A stretch of 20,452 bases of DNA. Origin: Thalassotalea_E sp964620605. GTDB taxonomy: Bacteria; Pseudomonadota; Gammaproteobacteria; Enterobacterales; Alteromonadaceae. The stretch lies in assembly GCA_964620605.1 (NCBI GenBank), contig CAZUHQ010000064.1:1-20452 (forward strand), written 5' to 3'. This document shows positions 9,399 to 15,708 of this stretch, in pieces; the first letter of the stretch is position 1; each line of letters begins with the position of its first letter. The notes beneath the pieces were generated by a model. That model did not search any database. It had not been told where the DNA came from and was given only the letters and a program-made list of their open reading frames with translations. Both the position numbers and the translations under genes were made by a program.

Positions 9399-9758
9399 AT
9401 GGAAGCAAAATTATTAAAAATCAAGGTTAACCCAGGTTCAAAAACTTTATTTAAACAATTACTTGAATATATGAAAAATCATCCTGAACAGCCATTATCC
9501 GAGATGAAGCAAAAAGGTTATTTTTGGGATTCGGTATTTTATAGTGAAGATAATTATCTATATATGGTGTTAAAGTCTAAAGATTTTTCAAAAATTATGA
9601 TGGATGAATCAGAGTTGATTGCTACACCGTTTAGAGCGGTATACGAAGAGTTTAGAGAAAGTTGCTGGATTCAAGGTGCCTATCAGGATATTGAATCCCT
9701 TTTTTGTTTTAATCATTCACTGTCGTTTATGGATACCAGCATGGATGCTGATGTTTAA
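9399..9758 (+). CDS. Small DUF6176-like protein of unknown function
   Basis: 119 residues, start ATG with a strong AAAAGGA ribosome site. The N-terminal pattern (KIKVNPGSKTLFKQLLEYM, then GYFWDSVFYSEDNYLYMVLKSKDFSK) looks like the DUF6176 family: a short ferredoxin-like alpha/beta fold with a lysine-rich first strand, an acidic 'ESVF'-type second strand and a tyrosine-containing third strand. There is no signal peptide and no catalytic motif I recognise. It sits between NhaC and the DRT2 ncRNA on the same strand, 103 nt after NhaC. That gap holds only a short AAAGCGCTTT palindrome, no clear terminator. Whether it belongs to the defence module or to the older locus cannot be told from sequence. 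Confidence 0.7.
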   Translation: MEAKLLKIKVNPGSKTLFKQLLEYMKNHPEQPLSEMKQKGYFWDSVFYSEDNYLYMVLKSKDFSKIMMDESELIATPFRAVYEEFRESCWIQGAYQDIESLFCFNHSLSFMDTSMDADV

Positions 9759-9951
9759 GGCTTGCAGCATTTTGCTTGTTTACCACACGGCATCTATTTT
9801 AAATATCCTCTGCATGAAAGCTATAAGCGAATAGCAGACGTCCAGAGTAAAGTTGACTGACAGCTTTAAATTACAAATTTGTCTACAAACGCATTGTCAA
9901 AATTAATTGACTAGCACAGGTTTCGATAGGAGTAGTTAATTGAGTTAGCTA
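9759..9951. other. Non-coding gap before the DRT2 ncRNA promoter
   Basis: Together with the ncRNA this makes about 500 bases without a conventional gene. It is AT-rich and holds small inverted repeats: ACAAATTTGT near 9883-9892, and GTCAA/TTGAC (9896-9900 and 9907-9911). I see no supported ORF, tRNA or terminator with a clear T-run. Confidence 0.5.
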
Positions 9952-9980
9952 TTGAAATCTATATTTTGTGGCTTTATTAT
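9952..9980 (+). promoter_or_regulatory. Promoter of the DRT2 ncRNA
   Basis: TTGAAA (9952-9957) and TATTAT (9975-9980) each match 5 of 6 sigma-70 consensus bases, with an optimal 17-bp spacer. The predicted start near 9987 falls one base before the first hairpin of the ncRNA and about 276 nt before the RT start, consistent with the roughly 280-nt ncRNA I recall for DRT2. Confidence 0.65.
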
Positions 9981-10016
9981 TTATTGGCTTAACATTCCAG
10001 ATGTTAAGGATTGTTA

Positions 10017-10136
10017 CAGGTTGTCAAGTCCTATCGGATTTCCAGTGGAAACCAATGATACGATTGATAACACTACTTGGAACAGGGTCTTCATAGATAC
10101 CTCCACGGTAATAGTAATAGTATAACTCATTTCTAA
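10017..10136 (-). other. neo: Predicted neo repeat unit: stop-free 40-codon frame when concatenated
   Basis: The minus strand of 10136 down to 10017 translates as 40 sense codons with no stop. In the chromosome this frame meets TAA at 10014-10016. If 10017 is joined head-to-tail to 10136 the TAA becomes TTA (Leu) and the frame never ends. An ATG at 10094-10092 is preceded by GGAGG (10104-10100 on the plus-strand numbering) with 5-nt spacing. The product would begin MKTLFQVVLSIVSLV, run through GNPIGLDNLLEMSY and TITITVEVS, then return to MKTLFQ: a hydrophobic 40-residue repeat. This is the architecture of Neo, the growth-arresting repetitive protein made by DRT2 from concatemeric cDNA. It is not an ordinary gene in the linear genome. 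The frame is seen; expression is inferred. Confidence 0.8.
10022..10124 (-). promoter_or_regulatory. Split promoter completed only at the cDNA repeat junction
   Basis: On the minus strand a consensus -35, TTGACA, lies at 10027-10022 and a -10, TATACT (5 of 6), at 10124-10119. In the chromosome they are in the wrong order and far apart. In a 120-nt head-to-tail concatemer the TTGACA of one unit is followed, after exactly 17 nt (10021-10017 then 10136-10125), by the TATACT of the next. Transcription would start about 18 nt before the ATG at 10094, just upstream of the GGAGG. Confidence 0.8.
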
Positions 10137-10262
10137 CAGGCGCGGCGAGGCTCGGAAACGGGTGAGAAGGTTGGAGAAAGACCACTTGGTTAAGCCGGAG
10201 TTTGACGCTATAAATAGCCGCAATTTTTAGTCAGCTCCGGTTTTGCTAGACAAGGAAGTAAG

Positions 10263-11540
10263 TTGCTATTTAATAAAAAACACCCATGGTATCGGTCTCG
10301 TGGTTACCTGCATTTTGATGAGCCGATTTCTTTTAAAAGTGCTCAGAGGATAGTTACCAGCGCAAAGAAAGTAGCAAAACATGCTTTCTATCCTCTTATA
10401 AATTATTCCGTTAATTCGAAAAAGATAAAACAAGACAAAAAAACTCGGCATATTGAAGTTAAGGTAAAAGAAAGACCCATATCATACTCAGCCCATGTCG
10501 ATAGCCATATATATAGTTATTATACTAACTTGCTAACCAGGTTATACGAAGAGCAACTGAAAAAAAGAAGCCTGGAAGAAAACGTATTGGCTTTTAGGTC
10601 TTTAGGTAAATCTAATATTGATTTTGCTTATGAAGCATTCCAAGAGATCAAAAAGTTCGGTGAATGTAGTGTTGTAGCTTTAGATTTATCAAAATTTTTC
10701 GATACCCTTGATCATGGAATTTTGAAACGAGAGTGGTCAAAATTGATCGCTAGTGAACAGTTGCCAGCTGATCACTATAATCTTTTTAAGTCACTGACAA
10801 AGTTTGCCGTAGTAGACAGGCAAAAATTGTATGAACTGTTAGGTGTATCTATTCACAACCCTAGAAATGGAAAAAAGCGGTTATGTGAACCAAAGGATTT
10901 TAGAAAAAAAGTAAGGAAATCTGGACTTATTGTTATAAACAAAGGTAAAGAAGGAATTCCACAAGGTTCACCTATTAGCGCATTACTCTCTAATATTTAT
11001 ATGATTGAGTTTGATCGCAAGATGAAAAACTATGTTGATAGTGTTGGAGGGAAATACTATCGATATTGTGATGACATGCTTTTTGTCGTACCTAAAGAAT
11101 TGAAGAAAAAAGTTGCAGGTATTGCAGCAAATGAAATCAAGGAATTCAAGGTTAGGCTAAATACTGATAAGACAGAGCTTAGAACATTTAGAAAGAGGGC
11201 TGGAAAATTAGTAGCTGATAATCCGTTACAATATTTAGGATTTCTATTTGATGGTGAAAATATATATTTACGATCAACATCACTAGCAAGATATTCGGAA
11301 AGAATGAGAAAAGGAGTTCGGCTAGCTAAAGCAACAATGAGAAAGCGTAACAATCTGAGAATTCAAAGAGGGGAAAACCCTAAACCATTATTTAAGAAAA
11401 AGCTCTATCGGAAGTACTCTCACTTAGGTTCCATGAATTTTATCTCATATGGAATGAGAGCAGCTGAAGTCATGAAAAGTAAGACTATAAAAAAACAATT
11501 AAAGCCTTTATGGGATAGGTTGCAAGAAGAAATGAAGTAA
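10263..11540 (+). CDS. drt2: DRT2-type antiviral reverse transcriptase
   Basis: 425 residues. Reverse-transcriptase palm motifs are intact: VVALDLSKFFDTLDH with catalytic Asp141, GIPQGSPISALLSNIYM (231-247), YYRYCDDMLFVV with the YCDD box (268-271) and LQYLGFLFDG (322-331). There is no nuclease, maturase or integrase domain. The N-terminal block HPWYRSRGYLHFDEP is one I associate with the UG2/DRT2 family, and the upstream ncRNA with a neo-type template supports this strongly. DRT2 defends against phage: infection triggers second-strand synthesis of concatemeric cDNA and production of a toxic repetitive protein. The start is TTG 10263: it has AAGGAAG at 10252-10258, no in-frame ATG lies between it and the conserved N-terminus, and ATG 10288 is out of frame. 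The gene is richer in AAA/AGA-type codons than its neighbours, as expected for a horizontally moved defence gene. Confidence 0.88.
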   Translation: MLFNKKHPWYRSRGYLHFDEPISFKSAQRIVTSAKKVAKHAFYPLINYSVNSKKIKQDKKTRHIEVKVKERPISYSAHVDSHIYSYYTNLLTRLYEEQLKKRSLEENVLAFRSLGKSNIDFAYEAFQEIKKFGECSVVALDLSKFFDTLDHGILKREWSKLIASEQLPADHYNLFKSLTKFAVVDRQKLYELLGVSIHNPRNGKKRLCEPKDFRKKVRKSGLIVINKGKEGIPQGSPISALLSNIYMIEFDRKMKNYVDSVGGKYYRYCDDMLFVVPKELKKKVAGIAANEIKEFKVRLNTDKTELRTFRKRAGKLVADNPLQYLGFLFDGENIYLRSTSLARYSERMRKGVRLAKATMRKRNNLRIQRGENPKPLFKKKLYRKYSHLGSMNFISYGMRAAEVMKSKTIKKQLKPLWDRLQEEMK

Positions 11541-11666
11541 GATTTTCCTTTTTAGCAGATATGCGACTATCTAATGCTTGGTACATATACTGTTCATATC
11601 TCTCGGTAATATCTTCTCCATAATTAACTGGATTTTGAGCTATTTTCTTTTTACTTTCTAAGAAAC

Positions 11667-11692
11667 AAAAAAGGCCTGATAATTATCAGGCC
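11667..11692 (-). terminator. Intrinsic terminator of the beta-galactosidase/fusion/ALDH operon
   Basis: GGCCTGATAATTATCAGGCC (11673-11692) is a perfect 20-bp palindrome. On the minus strand it is followed by six T (11667-11672). It lies 53 nt past the ALDH stop. The same hairpin may slow plus-strand transcripts from the RT, but that side lacks a T-run. Confidence 0.88.
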
Positions 11693-11745
11693 AAGGGAAG
11701 TGCGTGAAGTTATTAAAGCAAAATCACGCAACACACCTACTCAAG

Positions 11746-13278
11746 TTATAAATCAAATTTAATACCTTGAGCTAGAGGAAGTTCTGTTGAAAAGTTAATG
11801 GTATTGGTTTGACGACGCATATAGGCCTTCCAAGCATCTGACCCTGACTCTCTACCACCGCCGGTTTCTTTCTCGCCACCAAAGGCGCCGCCAATCTCTG
11901 CCCCAGAAGTACCGATATTGACATTGGCGATGCCACAATCTGAGCCCCAATGAGATAAGAAGGTTTCACATTCGCGCATATTGGTAGAGAAAATCGCTGA
12001 GGATAAGCCTTGTAGTACATCGTTTTGTATCGCAATCGCTTGTTCAACATCGCCCTGATATTTAATTAAATATAAAATTGGCGCGAAGGTTTCATGTTGT
12101 ACCGTTTGGTAATGATTTTCCGCTTCAACGATCGCCGGTTGTACATAACAGCCGGATTGATAATGTTCGCCTGTTAAAACTTCACCGCCACAAAGTAAGT
12201 TACCGCCTTCATTAATGACAGATTTAATTGCATGGCTAAACACCTGAACTGAGCCTTGATCGATCAACGGACCAACGTGGTTATACTCATCTAAAGGAGA
12301 ACCGATACGTAGCCCTTGATAAGCATTTACCAGGATAGATTTAACCTGCTCATAAATCGACTCGTGGACAATAACACGACGAGTGCTGGTACAGCGTTGC
12401 CCGGCAGTACCGACCGCGCCGAAAACAATTCCAGGAACTGCCAGTTTTAAATCGGCATCAGGGGTTAAGATAATCGCGTTATTACCACCAAGTTCCAGAA
12501 TACTTTTACCAAAACGGCCAGCAATTTTTTGCCCTGCATGACGACCAACACGGGTAGAGCCAGTCACTGATACTAATGGCAAATTACGGTCTTCTAACAT
12601 GTCTTCGCCAATCAATTCGGCATCACCAATGATCACAGAAAATATGCCTTCGGGTAATTGATTATCGAGTAATACCTGTTTAATGATGTTTTGACAGGCT
12701 ATCGCCGTTAACGGGGTTTTCTCGGATGGTTTCCATACGGTAACATTGCCACAAATTGCCGCGATCATCGCATTCCATGACCAAACGGCAACCGGAAAGT
12801 TAAATGCGGAAATAACACCAACCACACCTAACGGATGATATTGATCGTACATCCGATGGGCAGGGCGCTCGGAATGTAAAGTGGAACCGTTAAGCTGACG
12901 TGACAGGCCAACGGCAAAGTCGCAAATGTCGATCATTTCCTGTACTTCACCTAAACCTTCCTGTAGTGATTTGCCCATTTCATAAGAAACCAGCTCGCCA
13001 AGCGGCTGCTTGTTGTCACGCAAGCTGTTACCGATTTGACGGACAATTTCCCCGCGTTGTGGTGCCGGTAATTTACGCCAAATTAAAAACGCCTGTTTGG
13101 CGGTGTTGATGACATGCTGGTAGTCTTCACTACTTGCTTTGTAGACGTTGGCAATGTGCTTGCCGTCAACCGGTGAATGAATTTCGAATGCTCCTTGCTC
13201 GGTTGTTTGGCGCCATTGGATGCCGGTAGAAGTGCCAAAGTTGTTCGCTTCTATCGCTAAAGAAGATAAAAATTCCAT
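11746..13278 (-). CDS. Alpha-aminoadipate-semialdehyde dehydrogenase, ALDH7 family (AmaB/antiquitin-like)
   Basis: 510 residues, full length for ALDH7. The enzyme oxidises 2-aminoadipate 6-semialdehyde (in equilibrium with piperideine-6-carboxylate) to 2-aminoadipate with NAD+. Catalytic Cys296 lies in GTAGQRCTSTRR, the general-base Glu262 in LELGGNN, and Lys183 in VWKPSE contacts the cofactor. The C-terminal stretch NVNIGTSGAEIGGAFGGEKETGGGRESGS with WKAYMRRQTNTIN is the recognisable ALDH7 block that separates it from betaine or succinate semialdehyde dehydrogenases. The ribosome site GAGG precedes the ATG. It is last in the operon after the kinase/phospho-lyase fusion, whose predicted product is exactly this semialdehyde. 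The neighbour therefore supplies the substrate without the usual lysine-aminotransferase or saccharopine route. Confidence 0.93.
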   Translation of the reverse strand: MEFLSSLAIEANNFGTSTGIQWRQTTEQGAFEIHSPVDGKHIANVYKASSEDYQHVINTAKQAFLIWRKLPAPQRGEIVRQIGNSLRDNKQPLGELVSYEMGKSLQEGLGEVQEMIDICDFAVGLSRQLNGSTLHSERPAHRMYDQYHPLGVVGVISAFNFPVAVWSWNAMIAAICGNVTVWKPSEKTPLTAIACQNIIKQVLLDNQLPEGIFSVIIGDAELIGEDMLEDRNLPLVSVTGSTRVGRHAGQKIAGRFGKSILELGGNNAIILTPDADLKLAVPGIVFGAVGTAGQRCTSTRRVIVHESIYEQVKSILVNAYQGLRIGSPLDEYNHVGPLIDQGSVQVFSHAIKSVINEGGNLLCGGEVLTGEHYQSGCYVQPAIVEAENHYQTVQHETFAPILYLIKYQGDVEQAIAIQNDVLQGLSSAIFSTNMRECETFLSHWGSDCGIANVNIGTSGAEIGGAFGGEKETGGGRESGSDAWKAYMRRQTNTINFSTELPLAQGIKFDL

Positions 13279-13302
13279 AATTTCCTCAAATTAATTAGTG
13301 TT

Positions 13303-13346
13303 AATACTTAGCAGGCCGGTAGCTTATCTACCCGCAGCTGAGTATT
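13303..13346 (-). other. Imperfect hairpin in the gap between the fusion gene and the ALDH gene
   Basis: AATACTTAGC (13303-13312) pairs with GCTGAGTATT (13337-13346; one G-T wobble), enclosing GGTAG/CTACC (13318-13322 with 13328-13332) around a CTTAT loop. It fills most of the 77-nt intercistronic gap. There is no T-run, so it probably affects mRNA processing or stability rather than termination. Confidence 0.5.
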
Positions 13347-13355
13347 CGGGTAATG

Positions 13356-15683
13356 TTAGTTTTTGGAGTAAAGTTGCTGTAAACCTTGTTCGATAACGGT
13401 TAAAAATTTATCCGCATCATCTCGGCTAAATACCAGCGGTGGTTTGATTTTTAAGATGTTGTAATAGCGGCCTTCCGTGCTTAATAAAATATGATGTGAC
13501 TTGGCAAATTCCACTAACTGTGCAGTGGCATTGGTTGCCGGTTCTTTGGTTATTCTGTTATTTACAAGTTCAACCCCGATAAATAGCCCCATGCCTCGGA
13601 CGTCGCCGATAATTGGATAGCACTGCGCTAAATTTTGCAATTTATCGATCATATAGTTGCCGACCGTTAACGCATTTTGCTGTAGTTGCTCTTGCTCAAT
13701 AACATCCAGTACCGCCATACCGATAGCGCAGGAAACTGGGTTGCCACCGAAAGTATTAAAATATTCCATACCATTAACAAAGGCATTGGCAATCTCTTCA
13801 GTGGTGATCACTGCCGCCATCGGATGACCGTTGCCGATAGGTTTTCCTAAAGTGACGATATCAGGGATAACATCTTGCGTTTGAAATGCCCACATATGGC
13901 TGCCAACGCGGCCAAAGCCAACCTGGACTTCATCGGCAATACAAACGCCGCCGGCATTACGCACCGCTTGATAAACTGCGGTTAAATAGCCTGGCGGCAT
14001 AATGATTTGTCCGGCAACACCTTGAATAGATTCACAAATGAAAGCGCCCACTTTTTCGCTTTTTTGCTCAATATTGTTAATAACTTCACTCACATCATCA
14101 GCATATTGGCGAGCGGTATTTTCACCCTGGTATTTACCACGATATGGATCCGGCAAAGTAACCTTATGAATATGCTTTGCAGCACCTTGGCCGCCGGAGC
14201 CATCAAATTTATAAGGGCTGGCTTCAATACAGGCATTTGTGTTGCCATGGTAAGCACCATCAACTGTTAACAAGTTATTGGAATTTGTGTAGTTTTTCGC
14301 CAGGCGCAATGCCAGTTCATTTGCTTCGCTGCCTGAATTGACAAACATGCATACCGATAGTTTATCCGGCATGGTTGCCAGTAGCTTTTTACTGTATTGG
14401 ACGATATTGTCGTGCAGGTAGCGGGTGTTGGTGTTTAATAGCGCCATTTGCTGTTGACCCGCGGCAACGACTTTTGGATGACAATGACCAACATGACAGA
14501 CATTATTGACCATATCAAGGTAAGGCGTACCTTGCTCATCATAGAGATAGGCACCTTGTCCGCGAATAATTTTTAGTGGCTGCTGATAGGCAAGGCTTAA
14601 GGTTTTGCCGAGATGCTTTTGGCGAAAATTAATGATTTCGTCTTTACTTTGACCCTTATCTATTGGTTTTTGGCACGTCTGCTTTAACTGACACTGCACT
14701 GAAAATACATTGAGTTTATCGAGTTTTTCCAGTACTTGCCATGCGGGTTCTACAGAAATTAACAGGTATTCGTTATCCGGTTCTTTAGTTATTGCTAGTG
14801 CGGCATTACACACGGTAGTACATAGCCTTATTGCGACTAACGAGTATAAAACCTCAATTTCCTGTTCGGTAAGGGGTTTAATCTGATGGTAGCCACCAAC
14901 AATAGCTTTCAGTGTTTTTAATATCTCAGTGCTATGCATCAACGCATAGGCGCAGGCGATAGCCAGTTCATTGACAAGCTGACTGTAAACCATATCACCA
15001 AAATCTATCAGTCCCGCTATTTTTTTCGGAGCATTAAGGTCGTTAACCAGAACATTATGATCATTAGCGTCATTATGGATGACACCCATGGGTAATTGCC
15101 CTAATATCGGTGCGGTTTGAGTCTGGTATAACAAGAGAAATTTATCTACTAACGTAAGCTGCTGAGCATTAAGTAAATGCTTTTTACTCATGCATACTTG
15201 ATAACCCTGAGCCAGATCCCATTCAAGATAACGATAGACGCCGGGGTGAGAAAAGTCTGCCAGTTTTTGGTCGATATTGCCGAGAAAGCGCCCGAAATCG
15301 TGCCATAAATGTTGGTCAATATGCTGGTTATCGCAATGAGCAAGGAAATGACCGGGCAGGTAGCTTAATACTCTTAAATAGTAGCTTTGCTGCTCAGGCA
15401 TCTCAACTTCGGTAATGCTTTGACCCTGGTTGTTGTTAATAACCTCAGGAACCAAACACTGTTTCGCTTGTAAGTGTTGCATTGCGGCATTTTGCATCGC
15501 CAATGAATTGTTAGTTTCCTGATAATGAGCAATTTTGACGATAAATTGCTTGTTATCTGATGTGGTTAAAATAAGGTTTTGATCGCAATATCCCGGTAAC
15601 GCGGTTAGTTCACCTACAAGTTGATAATTCTGGCAAAGTAAATCCGTTATTTGCTGTTCGGAAAAGTGATGTTGCTTGGTCAT
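13356..15683 (-). CDS. Hydroxylysine kinase / PLP-dependent 5-phosphohydroxylysine phospho-lyase fusion (predicted)
   Basis: 775 residues with two enzymes in one chain. Residues about 1-330 form an APH/choline-kinase-like domain: VIHNDANDHNVLV with catalytic Asp205, and GLIDFGDM with metal-binding Asp227. Residues about 350-775 form a class III aminotransferase-fold PLP enzyme: NSGSEANELALRLA (PLP-phosphate loop), Asp584 in ADEVQVGFGRVG, and the PLP lysine 614 in LGKPIGNGHPMAA. This pairing corresponds to two human enzymes, hydroxylysine kinase (HYKK) and PHYKPL, which phosphorylate 5-hydroxylysine with GTP and then eliminate phosphate and ammonia to give 2-aminoadipate semialdehyde. The PLP half is equally close in type to ethanolamine-phosphate phospho-lyase, so the family alone does not fix the substrate. 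The adjoining ALDH7 gene, which uses aminoadipate semialdehyde, points to hydroxylysine. The ribosome site is AAGGA before the ATG; the gene starts 25 nt after the beta-galactosidase stop, so they are co-transcribed. Confidence 0.85.
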   Translation of the reverse strand: MTKQHHFSEQQITDLLCQNYQLVGELTALPGYCDQNLILTTSDNKQFIVKIAHYQETNNSLAMQNAAMQHLQAKQCLVPEVINNNQGQSITEVEMPEQQSYYLRVLSYLPGHFLAHCDNQHIDQHLWHDFGRFLGNIDQKLADFSHPGVYRYLEWDLAQGYQVCMSKKHLLNAQQLTLVDKFLLLYQTQTAPILGQLPMGVIHNDANDHNVLVNDLNAPKKIAGLIDFGDMVYSQLVNELAIACAYALMHSTEILKTLKAIVGGYHQIKPLTEQEIEVLYSLVAIRLCTTVCNAALAITKEPDNEYLLISVEPAWQVLEKLDKLNVFSVQCQLKQTCQKPIDKGQSKDEIINFRQKHLGKTLSLAYQQPLKIIRGQGAYLYDEQGTPYLDMVNNVCHVGHCHPKVVAAGQQQMALLNTNTRYLHDNIVQYSKKLLATMPDKLSVCMFVNSGSEANELALRLAKNYTNSNNLLTVDGAYHGNTNACIEASPYKFDGSGGQGAAKHIHKVTLPDPYRGKYQGENTARQYADDVSEVINNIEQKSEKVGAFICESIQGVAGQIIMPPGYLTAVYQAVRNAGGVCIADEVQVGFGRVGSHMWAFQTQDVIPDIVTLGKPIGNGHPMAAVITTEEIANAFVNGMEYFNTFGGNPVSCAIGMAVLDVIEQEQLQQNALTVGNYMIDKLQNLAQCYPIIGDVRGMGLFIGVELVNNRITKEPATNATAQLVEFAKSHHILLSTEGRYYNILKIKPPLVFSRDDADKFLTVIEQGLQQLYSKN

Positions 15684-15708
15684 AAAACTTCCTTAATTGT
15701 CATCGGAT

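Larger units (their letters stand above)
10016..10140. repeat. ACAGG direct repeats delimiting a 120-nt template
   Basis: ACAGG occurs at 10016-10020, 10082-10086 and 10136-10140. The outer copies are exactly 120 nt (40 codons) apart. Flanking bases differ on both sides, so the repeat is just these five bases, enough for a short cDNA 3' end to re-anneal at the other copy. The middle copy would give 66- or 54-nt units, but only the 120-nt unit produces the junction promoter described separately. Confidence 0.75.
9987..10250 (+). ncRNA. DRT2-type template ncRNA
   Basis: This non-coding stretch directly precedes the reverse transcriptase on the same strand. Visible structure: a first hairpin CTTAACAT/ATGTTAAG (9988-9995 with 10001-10008, 5-nt loop), TTTCC/GGAAA (10039-10043 with 10047-10051), and a 3' stem CCGGAG/CTCCGG (10195-10200 with 10235-10240) enclosing a small GCTA/TAGC hairpin (10207-10218). 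Two ACAGG copies at 10016-10020 and 10136-10140 flank a 120-nt stretch, the expected reverse-transcription template. In DRT2 the RT copies such a template by rolling-circle template jumping into concatemeric cDNA. Both ends are estimated; the 3' end is set just before the RT ribosome site. Confidence 0.78.

Noticed and set aside
9883..9892. ACAAATTTGT palindrome as a fourth GntR operator
   Set aside because: It matches the shared operator only in the ACAAAT half and lacks the ATAAAT half; short AT palindromes are expected by chance here.
10014..10223. 69-codon minus-strand ORF read as an ordinary small gene
   Set aside because: It lies antisense in the DRT2 ncRNA, its ATG at 10223 has no supporting context, and its frame is better explained by the neo repeat unit that needs concatenation.
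10263..11540. Group II intron maturase or retron RT
   Set aside because: No maturase or HNH domain follows the palm, I see no domain V-like hairpin after the gene, and no msr/msd arrangement; the upstream ncRNA fits the DRT2 neo plan instead.
11772..12050. Minus-strand ORF inside the ALDH7 gene
   Set aside because: Overlaps a strongly conserved ALDH7 frame and has no independent support.
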